Source: JAQTNP01 sp964616145
GTDB lineage: Bacteria; Patescibacteriota; Minisyncoccia; Minisyncoccales; PEYH01
Length of the DNA: 6,206 bases
Assembly: GCA_964616145.1 (NCBI GenBank)
Contig: CAZTRD010000045.1
Coordinates: 1-6,206 of the forward strand
Direction: 5' to 3'
Below the pieces are notes generated by a model. The model saw nothing but the letters and a program-made list of their open reading frames with translations, made no database searches and was not told where the DNA came from. A program made the translations under genes and the position numbers. Below, piece after piece: positions 1 to 5,881 of the stretch; within the stretch, counting starts at the first letter, position 1, and each line of letters starts with the position of its first letter.

Positions 1-344
1 CATGCTCCTACACCGCATGATGTAGCTGTTTCTGCATAATCTTCGTCTTTAGCTCCACTGCAATCATTATCTTTATTATCACATGTTGCATCATTAACTG
101 CGTAATCTGCACTATATGCTGAATAGATTGCATCATCGCATCCTAACCATTCGCCTGATGCTGTACATGTTTCTTTAGAACCAGAGCATACGCCATCTTG
201 TTTTGCACAATCTCTTTTTGTTCCAGTTGTACATGCGCATCCTTCGTCAACTACGCCATCGCAATCTTCATCTATTGAGCCTTCACAGACTTCTGCTGAA
301 GGTGTTCCTGGTGCGCATGAATCTTGTTCAGATCCTGCAACACA
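1..344. repeat. Left copy of perfect 531-bp-period direct repeat (cut by window edge)
   Basis: Positions 1-344 are identical, base for base, to 532-875. The period of 531 bp is exactly 177 codons, so the duplication keeps frame in the MopE-type gene. In protein terms it repeats three units (69 + 53 + 55 aa). The match ends at 344/875, and the left limit lies outside the window, so further copies may follow. Confidence 0.97.
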
Positions 345-1991
345 ACTTGTAGTTCCAGCAGCATAACATGCTCCTACACCACAACTTGTTGCTTGACTTA
401 CATAACCTTCATCTTTAGTTCCGTCACAATCATCGTCTATATTGTTACAGTTTGCATCAGACGTTGGTGTTCCAGCAGAACATGTATCAACTTCTGATCC
501 AGCAACACAGGTTAATTGGCCTGCTGCTGTACATGCTCCTACACCGCATGATGTAGCTGTTTCTGCATAATCTTCGTCTTTAGCTCCACTGCAATCATTA
601 TCTTTATTATCACATGTTGCATCATTAACTGCGTAATCTGCACTATATGCTGAATAGATTGCATCATCGCATCCTAACCATTCGCCTGATGCTGTACATG
701 TTTCTTTAGAACCAGAGCATACGCCATCTTGTTTTGCACAATCTCTTTTTGTTCCAGTTGTACATGCGCATCCTTCGTCAACTACGCCATCGCAATCTTC
801 ATCTATTGAGCCTTCACAGACTTCTGCTGAAGGTGTTCCTGGTGCGCATGAATCTTGTTCAGATCCTGCAACACATTGCATTAAACCATTAGCAACACAT
901 GCTCCAACACCACAGTTAGTAGCAGCTTCTGCATAATCTTCATCATCTGTACCGTCACAATCATCATCTATTCCGTCACAGGTATCGTCGTCTGCTGCTG
1001 GTGTTCCTGCTGTGCATGAATCTACTTCTGAACCTGTAATACATTGCATTAAACCATTTGCTTCGCATGCTCCTACACCACAAGAAGTTGCTTGGCTTAC
1101 ATAACCTTCATCTTTGGTTCCATCACAATCATCATCTATATTATTACAGTTTGCATCAGACGTTGGTGTTCCTGGTGTGCATGAGTCTTGAACTGAGCCA
1201 GCTACACAACTTGTTTGGCCATTTGCAAAGCAAGCGCCTATTCCACAACTTGTTGGTTGACTTACATAACCTTCGTCTTTAGTTCCGTCACAATCATCAT
1301 CTATATTATTACAATTAGCATCGGATGTTGGTGCTCCTGGTGTGCATGAGTCTTGAACTGAGCCAGCTACACAACTTGTTTGGCCATTTGCAAAGCAAGC
1401 GCCTATTCCACAACTTGTTGGTTGACTTACATAATCTTCATCTACTTGGCCATTACAATCATTATCAATATTATCACATGTTTGATCATTTGCTACGCCT
1501 GGGTTTGCCTGATTAGTGCTATCATCACAATCATCCCCATCTTTAGTGCATCCATTAGCTATTCCACAATTAGGGCAGACCCCATAACCATCTACATCAT
1601 TATCAGTACATACAGGCTCTGAAGCTTCAATATTGACTTCTTGGTAACCTGCTTGCCACTCAGCAGACCCGCCTGTTACAGTAGCTAGAAAACCATTAAT
1701 ATAAAAAGTAATTATATCTCCTGCTTCTCCTCCTTCATCAACCCCTGCTGTATCAGGATCATCTCCCAAGCAATCAAAACTGAATTGCCCCTGAGTTGTT
1801 ACAGTAAAACTTCCGCATTGAACTGCATCAGGATCAAATGATGTGACTACAGCTCCAATTGGTATTGGCAACCCATTCAATTTTGAATTTCCTGCCCAAG
1901 ACCAAAAAGTCCTAGGGGTAGGAGGTGTTGCTGCTGCTAATGTTGTTGCTATAATCAAACATATTAAAATTGTTAAGATTTGTTTTTTCAT
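1..1991 (-). CDS. Secreted MopE-type Cys/Asp-rich repeat protein (N-terminal 663 codons, C-terminus beyond window)
   Basis: Open from ATG at 1991 to the left edge without a stop. Residues 1-21 form a signal peptide (MKK, hydrophobic core, ending LAAA). Residues 22-125 are a small domain (W-x-x-x-G-x-x-x-L-N-G-x-P ... FYINGFLATV) that appears related to the N-terminus of the upstream gene. Residues 128-187 match the MopE/putative metal-binding pattern: D-N-D-V-D-G-Y-G, then DGDDCDD, then CDNIDNDCNGQVDE. C-x-x-(x)-x-D-x-D-C-x-G-x-x-D-E recurs nine times, starting at residues 172, 227, 282, 338, 392, 460, 515, 569 and 637. These alternate with cysteine blocks (T-S-C-G-V-G-A-C ... C-x-x-G-S-x-x-D-S-C-x-x-G-T-P), giving units of about 55 aa plus a 69-aa variant. 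The Asp ladders resemble Ca2+-binding loops, and the paired cysteines suggest disulfides. Family knowledge: such repeats occur in surface and secreted proteins, with copper binding known for MopE itself. Metal choice and function here are inference. Start is supported by the signal peptide and a GGGTGG site. Confidence 0.9.
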   Translation of the reverse strand, partial: MKKQILTILICLIIATTLAAATPPTPRTFWSWAGNSKLNGLPIPIGAVVTSFDPDAVQCGSFTVTTQGQFSFDCLGDDPDTAGVDEGGEAGDIITFYINGFLATVTGGSAEWQAGYQEVNIEASEPVCTDNDVDGYGVCPNCGIANGCTKDGDDCDDSTNQANPGVANDQTCDNIDNDCNGQVDEDYVSQPTSCGIGACFANGQTSCVAGSVQDSCTPGAPTSDANCNNIDDDCDGTKDEGYVSQPTSCGIGACFANGQTSCVAGSVQDSCTPGTPTSDANCNNIDDDCDGTKDEGYVSQATSCGVGACEANGLMQCITGSEVDSCTAGTPAADDDTCDGIDDDCDGTDDEDYAEAATNCGVGACVANGLMQCVAGSEQDSCAPGTPSAEVCEGSIDEDCDGVVDEGCACTTGTKRDCAKQDGVCSGSKETCTASGEWLGCDDAIYSAYSADYAVNDATCDNKDNDCSGAKDEDYAETATSCGVGACTAAGQLTCVAGSEVDTCSAGTPTSDANCNNIDDDCDGTKDEGYVSQATSCGVGACYAAGTTSCVAGSEQDSCAPGTPSAEVCEGSIDEDCDGVVDEGCACTTGTKRDCAKQDGVCSGSKETCTASGEWLGCDDAIYSAYSADYAVNDATCDNKDNDCSGAKDEDYAETATSCGVGA
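532..875. repeat. Right copy of perfect 531-bp-period direct repeat
   Basis: This is the partner of 1-344, with no mismatch found over 344 bp, including synonymous positions. Perfect identity at third codon positions implies a recent duplication or gene conversion rather than old conserved repeats. It codes for the block from the SAEVCEG unit through the next cysteine cluster. Confidence 0.97.
1170..1269. repeat. Left copy of 100-bp perfect repeat, 165-bp period
   Basis: Identical to 1335-1434 over 100 bp. The 165-bp spacing is 55 codons, one standard MopE-type unit. It encodes the cysteine block containing GIGACFANGQTSC. Flanking similarity continues with scattered mismatches, so the duplicated unit is larger than its perfect core. 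Confidence 0.95.
1335..1434. repeat. Right copy of 100-bp perfect repeat, 165-bp period
   Basis: Partner of 1170-1269. It is a second amplification event in the same gene, of a single 55-aa unit, independent of the three-unit 531-bp duplication nearer the left edge. Confidence 0.95.
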
Positions 1992-1993
1992 TT

Positions 1994-2929
1994 TTATTCC
2001 ACCCAGTCCTGGTCTGAGTCAACCTTGACCCAATAACCTTTTCCAATATTAACTCCGCTTAAGTCCCATGTGAAAGGAGGAGTAGTGCTGTCATATCCTT
2101 TCCAATGGTCTGCTGCGTCTAATGTATTATAATAATAAGCAACTCTATGTCCAGTAAGCTTATCCATTGTATTCTGGATTGTATCCTCAAATAATTGGAA
2201 GCTTATCATATTCCAGCCAGTATATAATGGTGCTGTGTTGTCTACCAATACTTTTCCTATAACAGATAAAGTCTGATCAGAATCTACCTTTAACCAATAA
2301 CCCTTGTTAGGCTCCATGCTGCTAAGGTCCCATGTAAAAGGAGGAGTAGTGCTGTCATATCCTTTCCAATGGTCTGCTGTGTCTAATGTATTATAATAAT
2401 AAGCTACCTTCTTTCCTGTCAAAAGTGAAAGTACATTGTCAGGGCTATTGTCGCCTTCTTTTGCAACAGGCAAAGATATCATATTCCATCCTGTATAAAC
2501 CGGGATTAAAGCAATAACATTTTCATCACTAGAAGCATCATCGCCCCATATAACTGAAACAGTTTTTCCATCAACAAGCAAATCAACAGTATCTCCCTGC
2601 TGGGGACCTTCAACACAATCAACATTCTGAGTGCATGGAATGCATGCTTCTTCATTAGCCCAGTGTGTTGCGCATGTTGGATCATCATTATATGATAAAG
2701 GAGAATCTCCCCCTGTCATTATTATATTATACCAGCCATCAATAGTTGTTGTTATAATCCATTCAGAACCATCATAATATTTAACTTGTGTTCCATCAGC
2801 AGCAGGAACGCCATCAATCAATAATCTTCCCCAATACTCTGTTGGTATTGGCGGCGGCGTATCAGCGGCAAGAACTAAACTAGAAAACATTGTTATTATT
2901 AATAGGCTGCATATTATTTTATAGTTCAT
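1994..2929 (-). CDS. Secreted protein with two C-terminal GWN-M-I-S/GYW-V-K-V modules
   Basis: 311 aa, complete. Residues 1-21 are a signal peptide (MNYK, hydrophobic stretch, VLAA). Residues 23-130 form a small domain with EYWGRLLIDGVPAADGTQV and, near its end, DLLVDGKTVSVIWGD. This pattern resembles residues 22-125 of the next gene, but here an extra loop carries Cys86, 96, 99 and 105. Two modules follow: TGWNMIS at 146-152 to GYWLKV at 210-215, and TGWNMIS at 237-243 to GYWVKV at 298-303. The protein ends 8 residues after the last module with no membrane segment or sorting tail. GWN-L-I-S/GYW-x-K-V modules are seen in archaeal extracellular proteins; I know of no assigned activity. It is first in an operon with the MopE-type gene, with its own TATA box and a GGGGGG site 5 nt before the ATG. 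Likely a cell-surface protein; its partner or ligand is unknown. Confidence 0.9.
   Translation of the reverse strand: MNYKIICSLLIITMFSSLVLAADTPPPIPTEYWGRLLIDGVPAADGTQVKYYDGSEWIITTTIDGWYNIIMTGGDSPLSYNDDPTCATHWANEEACIPCTQNVDCVEGPQQGDTVDLLVDGKTVSVIWGDDASSDENVIALIPVYTGWNMISLPVAKEGDNSPDNVLSLLTGKKVAYYYNTLDTADHWKGYDSTTPPFTWDLSSMEPNKGYWLKVDSDQTLSVIGKVLVDNTAPLYTGWNMISFQLFEDTIQNTMDKLTGHRVAYYYNTLDAADHWKGYDSTTPPFTWDLSGVNIGKGYWVKVDSDQDWVE
1999..2004 (-). promoter_or_regulatory. Ribosome binding site of the MopE-type gene, inside the upstream gene
   Basis: On the minus strand GGGTGG lies 7 nt before the ATG at 1991 and overlaps the last codons of the preceding gene, whose TAA is at 1996-1994. Only 2 nt separate stop and start. 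No intergenic promoter can fit, so the downstream gene depends on the upstream transcript, probably with translational coupling. Confidence 0.7.
2063..2140. repeat. Intragenic 78-bp repeat, copy 1 (second module)
   Basis: 76 of 78 bases match 2327-2404, at an offset of 264 bp (88 codons). It encodes the block from VAYYYNTLD through GYDSTTPPFTWD. One difference is synonymous, the other exchanges Ala for Thr. Module sequence on either side is far more diverged. Confidence 0.93.
2327..2404. repeat. Intragenic 78-bp repeat, copy 2 (first module)
   Basis: Partner of 2063-2140. Near-identity confined to the middle of two otherwise divergent modules suggests local gene conversion or a very recent segmental exchange. 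Confidence 0.93.
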
Positions 2930-2934
2930 TTTAA

Positions 2935-2974
2935 CCCCCCTAACTACTCGAAGGAAGTGACATCGATTTATATA
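2935..2974 (-). promoter_or_regulatory. Promoter and ribosome binding site of the two-gene surface operon
   Basis: On the minus strand an archaeal TATA box (TATATAAA, 2974-2967), preceded by purine-rich GAAAAG that could serve as a BRE, lies about 41 nt before the ATG at 2929. With the usual spacing of about 26 nt, transcription would start near 2944 and give a leader of about 15 nt. GGGGGG at 2940-2935 sits 5 nt before the ATG. Confidence 0.65.
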
Positions 2975-3074
2975 CTTTTCTATTGTTTAGTATATCAATC
3001 CGAAATTATTATGTAAACCACTTCCCCGTCTATTATTAACATATGGTTTAAGTATAAATACTTTACTATAATAA

Positions 3075-4304
3075 TTACGTAACTTTAACCCAGTAACCAT
3101 AGCCTGGTTTCATTGTTTCTAATGAATTTATAGTTCTGTTTGGGATGTAGCTTGACCATGAGCTGTTTGTATAAGTAGAAGCAATGTAATTCTTAAGATT
3201 AGAAATATTTATTCCTTTTTCGGTTAGATTTGTGTAACCTATTAAATTCCATCCAGAGTATAAGGGTATTGCTGAATTTCCAAATTCATCACCATTAATA
3301 TTCAAACTAATGTTTTGCGAGACCTTGAGCCATAAACCATACCCCAAATCAATCTGCCTGCTGCTGTTGAATGGGTCTTCTTTTATGTACTGTTTTGTCT
3401 GACCATTGTAAGAGAACATTGAAACAAAAGAAGGCTTTATTGGATTAAAAGCTTCTGTTGTGTTAGTCAAGTTTAAAGGAGAGGATATTAGGTTCCAGCC
3501 TTGCTTTAATTGGATCGAGACAAGATTTGTTCGAGCATACACATGATCACCTTCTATCCAAACATCAACATAAGAACTATTATCGCTTACTGTGTAGGAG
3601 ACATTGATTAATGTGCCTCCATGTTCTGGTTGTAGAGATGCGTTAAATATCCCCATATCTTTATCACCCTCCAAGGCATTTACTGTTCCATTACCAGAGT
3701 CTGCGGCAACAATAGTGGCATTTTCAATTTTTTTGCCAAACACCTGATAATCTGCGCTGTAACTACCAGCCAAATATATTGTCCTCCAACACCAACTCGT
3801 ACACCATTGATTGCAATTTCCTAACCAATCCCAACCGCAACAATATGAACCACATGAATATTGTTCCTGATAGCTATAAGCTCCTGAATATGTTTGTACT
3901 ACCAATCTGTTATTCTCATAGTCAATATATGCTGTAACTTCTGCTCCGCCATAAGTGCTTTGTACATTGGAACGATTCCATGAATAAATTAGAAAACTGC
4001 TGTTTGAAAGATATACATAATCTTCAAAATACTGTTGATAACCAGAATGAGCAATATTTTGAGTGTTATTTCCGCCATACTCTGTCCAGTTTTCTATTCC
4101 TTCTCCTGTTACTGTCCAATTGAAAGTTATATTAGGATAGACCAAATAGTAGTTATTTGCTGTTGCGGTGGTAGATACTGCAACGAGAATAATAGAACTA
4201 AGCAATAAAATAATCAGTTTCTTAATTTTTATCCCCCAGATACCAAAAATGAATGAGAGTTTATAAATTTTGCTCTTTAAGAGTAGAATCTTTTGAAAAA
4301 TCAC
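3075..4304 (-). CDS. Secreted sequon-rich protein with two C-terminal GWN-L-I/GYG-W-K-V modules; start probably ATT at 4226
   Basis: The longest canonical frame starts at GTG 4304 and gives 409 aa. The likelier start is ATT at 4226-4224 (codon 27). From there the protein begins with Lys-Lys, a hydrophobic run and STTATA|NN, an ideal signal peptide of about 23 aa, with GGGGG 6 nt upstream. Numbered from the GTG: residues 50-265 form an unrecognised domain rich in Asn, Tyr and Ser, with a six-cysteine knot (C151, C155, C156, C164, C168, C172) between aromatic residues. Module 1 runs from GWNLISS (269) to GYGLWLKV (321-328). Module 2 runs from GWNLIGY (351) to GYGYWVKV (401-408), one residue from the stop. 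About 19 N-x-S/T sequons suggest heavy N-glycosylation on the cell surface. Module 2 (SYIPNRTINSL) is closest to the last module of the gene at the right edge (SYIPDRTKNTL). It is divergent from the UbiA gene. Function unknown. Confidence 0.85.
   Translation of the reverse strand: MIFQKILLLKSKIYKLSFIFGIWGIKIKKLIILLLSSIILVAVSTTATANNYYLVYPNITFNWTVTGEGIENWTEYGGNNTQNIAHSGYQQYFEDYVYLSNSSFLIYSWNRSNVQSTYGGAEVTAYIDYENNRLVVQTYSGAYSYQEQYSCGSYCCGWDWLGNCNQWCTSWCWRTIYLAGSYSADYQVFGKKIENATIVAADSGNGTVNALEGDKDMGIFNASLQPEHGGTLINVSYTVSDNSSYVDVWIEGDHVYARTNLVSIQLKQGWNLISSPLNLTNTTEAFNPIKPSFVSMFSYNGQTKQYIKEDPFNSSRQIDLGYGLWLKVSQNISLNINGDEFGNSAIPLYSGWNLIGYTNLTEKGINISNLKNYIASTYTNSSWSSYIPNRTINSLETMKPGYGYWVKVT
4227..4267 (-). 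promoter_or_regulatory. TATA box and G-rich ribosome binding site pointing to an ATT start
   Basis: On the minus strand TTTATAAA (4267-4260), preceded by GCAAAA, is a good archaeal TATA/BRE pair. It predicts initiation near 4237. GGGGG at 4237-4233 is followed after 6 nt by ATT AAG AAA. The neighbouring gene has the same architecture: GGGGGG, 5 nt, ATG. Both elements lie inside the frame if GTG 4304 is used, which argues against that start. Confidence 0.55.
4273..4283. promoter_or_regulatory. 11-bp palindrome between the divergent promoters (possible operator)
   Basis: CTCTT-T-AAGAG is a perfect inverted repeat with a 1-nt centre. It lies 5 bp upstream of the TTTATAAA box of the leftward gene and about 26 bp from the TATA box of the rightward gene. 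The placement suits a regulator acting on one or both genes. Short palindromes arise by chance in AT-rich DNA, so support is weak. Confidence 0.25.
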
Positions 4305-4308
4305 ATTA

Positions 4309-4316
4309 TTTATATA
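4309..4316 (+). promoter_or_regulatory. TATA box of the UbiA-family gene (probably leaderless mRNA)
   Basis: TTTATATA is centred about 28 nt before the ATG at 4341. Usual archaeal spacing places transcription initiation within a couple of bases of the start codon. No Shine-Dalgarno-like run precedes the ATG, which fits a leaderless transcript, in contrast with the G-rich sites of the leftward genes. Confidence 0.6.
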
Positions 4317-4340
4317 GAATTAGTTAAATTATAATCATAG

Positions 4341-5861
4341 ATGATTAAGCGAATAATTAGTCTTGAAAGGAATATTATCAGTTCATTAGAAAACAGCAGA
4401 ATTCCATTTATTTATTTTATCTTTACATTTTTATTTGCTGCAACATTAAGAAACTTCCTGGAAATATTTTCAAGCAAGGCATCCATGCAATTTGAGGTAT
4501 TTACCCACTATTACCTATCTTATGCTGCTTTGGCAATGACTTTAATTTTATTGTTTTATATTCTAACAAGGACCGATATACTAAAAATTGCAAAGATAAT
4601 CCTGCCCTCATTCATCATCATAATACTAGCTCCGTTATTGGATTTAATCTTAAGCCTTGGAAAAGGCCATATCATAACTTACCTTTTACCAGGAAAACAC
4701 AATAATTTAATTTTAAGATATTTTACTTTCTTTGGGAACTTTACGGGGATGGGAATAACCCCTGGAATGAAAATAGAAATAGCAATCATATTATTAGCAT
4801 CTTTCACTTATTTTTACATAAAAAATTCAAAGCTGATAAAAAGTTTTCTTTTTACAATCTTAACATATACTTTAATTTTTGGATATTGCGCAAGCCCATT
4901 TCTCATGAAAAAAATTTTAGAAATTATGGGATTAGAATATGAATCTTCAAACCTTTTATTTATCAATTTTTATTTGCTCTTCATATTCTTAATTGGAGTT
5001 ATCCTAATGTATTTAAAATACAAAAACTTTTTTAAGATAATTATCAAAGATGTCAGGCCATTCAGGCTTCTTCATTTTGAATTAATGTTTGCCCTAGGCT
5101 TAATATTAGGCATAAACTATTCTGTTTTTAATCTTACCGCAGCAAACATATTTCATTTCATATTCATCCCAATAAGTATAGCATTTGCATGGGTGCATTG
5201 TGTTATTTCTAACAATATTGAAGATTATAATATAGACAAGATTTCAAACAGAGAAAGGCCCCTTATTAAATACAAAATTAATACTGCCTTATACAGAAAA
5301 ATATCATGGTTTTTGCTGTTAGTATCGCTGATATATGCTATAGCTGTTAACTATCAAACATTTTTTATTATTCTGCTTTTTGCTGGAAACTATTTTTTAT
5401 ACTCCATGTATCCGTTAAGACTGAAGAGAGTGTTATTGCTATCCAAACTGCTGATTTCATTTAATTCACTTATTTTAGTTATATTAGGTTTTATCACTGT
5501 TAGTGCTTTAATTCATGATTTTCCAAAAATAATAATAGCTATCTTCCTCATTGGTCTGACTTCAATTATAAATTTCATAGACATTAAAGACTATAAAGGA
5601 GATAAAAAAGCAGGGATAAAAACATTGCCTGTTGTGTTAGGTTTAAAAAAAGGCAAGTTTGCAATAGGAATATTTTTTATTTTGGCATATCTCAGTATTT
5701 GCTTTATTATCAGAGAAATATATATTGTTGTTTCTTTTTTTCTTCTTGGCATAATCCAATTTTTTCTCATTAACAAAAGAAATTATAAAGAAAGCGATAT
5801 CTTTTTTATCTATCTAGTTAGTATCACAATCCTGTTTTTTTACTTGTTATCCTCACCTTAA
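4341..5861 (+). CDS. UbiA-family prenyltransferase fused to an N-terminal polytopic membrane domain
   Basis: 506 aa, complete. Residues from about 235 to 506 are an UbiA-superfamily intramembrane prenyltransferase, which transfers a polyprenyl group from its diphosphate to an acceptor inside the membrane. The first Asp-rich motif is NNIEDYNIDKISNRERPL: N291, D295 and D299 fit the essential N-x-x-x-D-x-x-x-D, with Asn at the usual second-position Asp, and R306-P307 follows. The second motif is DIKDYKGDKKAG, with D417 and D421, then TLPVVLG. Y354-S-x-Y-P-x-R-x-K-R also matches the family. The catalytic site therefore looks intact. Usual family length is about 280-300 aa; here residues 1-230 add roughly six hydrophobic helices (near 21-43, 57-76, 84-106, 144-161, 166-184, 202-226) and a GKGHIITYLLPG loop that I do not recognise. 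Archaeal relatives include digeranylgeranylglyceryl phosphate synthase, but the acceptor cannot be read from sequence. It is divergent from gene 3 and convergent with the right-edge gene, so transcribed alone. Confidence 0.88.
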   Translation: MIKRIISLERNIISSLENSRIPFIYFIFTFLFAATLRNFLEIFSSKASMQFEVFTHYYLSYAALAMTLILLFYILTRTDILKIAKIILPSFIIIILAPLLDLILSLGKGHIITYLLPGKHNNLILRYFTFFGNFTGMGITPGMKIEIAIILLASFTYFYIKNSKLIKSFLFTILTYTLIFGYCASPFLMKKILEIMGLEYESSNLLFINFYLLFIFLIGVILMYLKYKNFFKIIIKDVRPFRLLHFELMFALGLILGINYSVFNLTAANIFHFIFIPISIAFAWVHCVISNNIEDYNIDKISNRERPLIKYKINTALYRKISWFLLLVSLIYAIAVNYQTFFIILLFAGNYFLYSMYPLRLKRVLLLSKLLISFNSLILVILGFITVSALIHDFPKIIIAIFLIGLTSIINFIDIKDYKGDKKAGIKTLPVVLGLKKGKFAIGIFFILAYLSICFIIREIYIVVSFFLLGIIQFFLINKRNYKESDIFFIYLVSITILFFYLLSSP

Positions 5862-5881
5862 AAATTATTGTTATTTAATAA

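Noticed and set aside
1..1440. CRISPR-like or non-coding satellite array
   Set aside because: Repeat lengths are multiples of three, frame is kept, spacers are homologous coding units, and copies are far longer than CRISPR repeats. These are protein-coding tandem repeats.
1058..1622. Rightward frames of 63-80 codons rich in Leu, His and Ile
   Set aside because: They lie antisense to the MopE-type repeats, repeat with the same 165-bp period, and have no promoter or ribosome site. They are shadows of the minus-strand gene.
1843..2028. Rightward 61-codon frame across the gene 1/gene 2 junction
   Set aside because: It is antisense to a signal peptide and to the end of the upstream gene, with no initiation signals.
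2506..2688. Leftward 60-codon Met/Leu-rich frame
   Set aside because: It is an out-of-frame reading inside the 311-aa secreted protein.
3014..3050. Inverted repeat TAAACCA...TGGTTTA as a terminator after gene 3
   Set aside because: The stem is only 7 bp and AT-rich, the loop is 23 nt, and no T-run follows in the leftward direction.
3050..3063. Near-palindrome AAGTATAAATACTT between genes 3 and 2
   Set aside because: It could act as a TATA-like element or operator, but it is over 100 bp from the next start and a better TATA box exists at 2967-2974. Chance occurrence is likely in this composition.
4327..4334. ATTATAAT on the minus strand as a TATA box supporting leaderless translation from GTG 4304
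   Set aside because: The spacing would fit, but the box is weak compared with TTTATAAA at 4260-4267 and does not explain the GGGGG site or the signal peptide position. Kept as the main alternative to the ATT start.
5591..5776. Leftward 61-codon frame
   Set aside because: It is antisense to the UbiA catalytic half, which has clear motifs on the plus strand.
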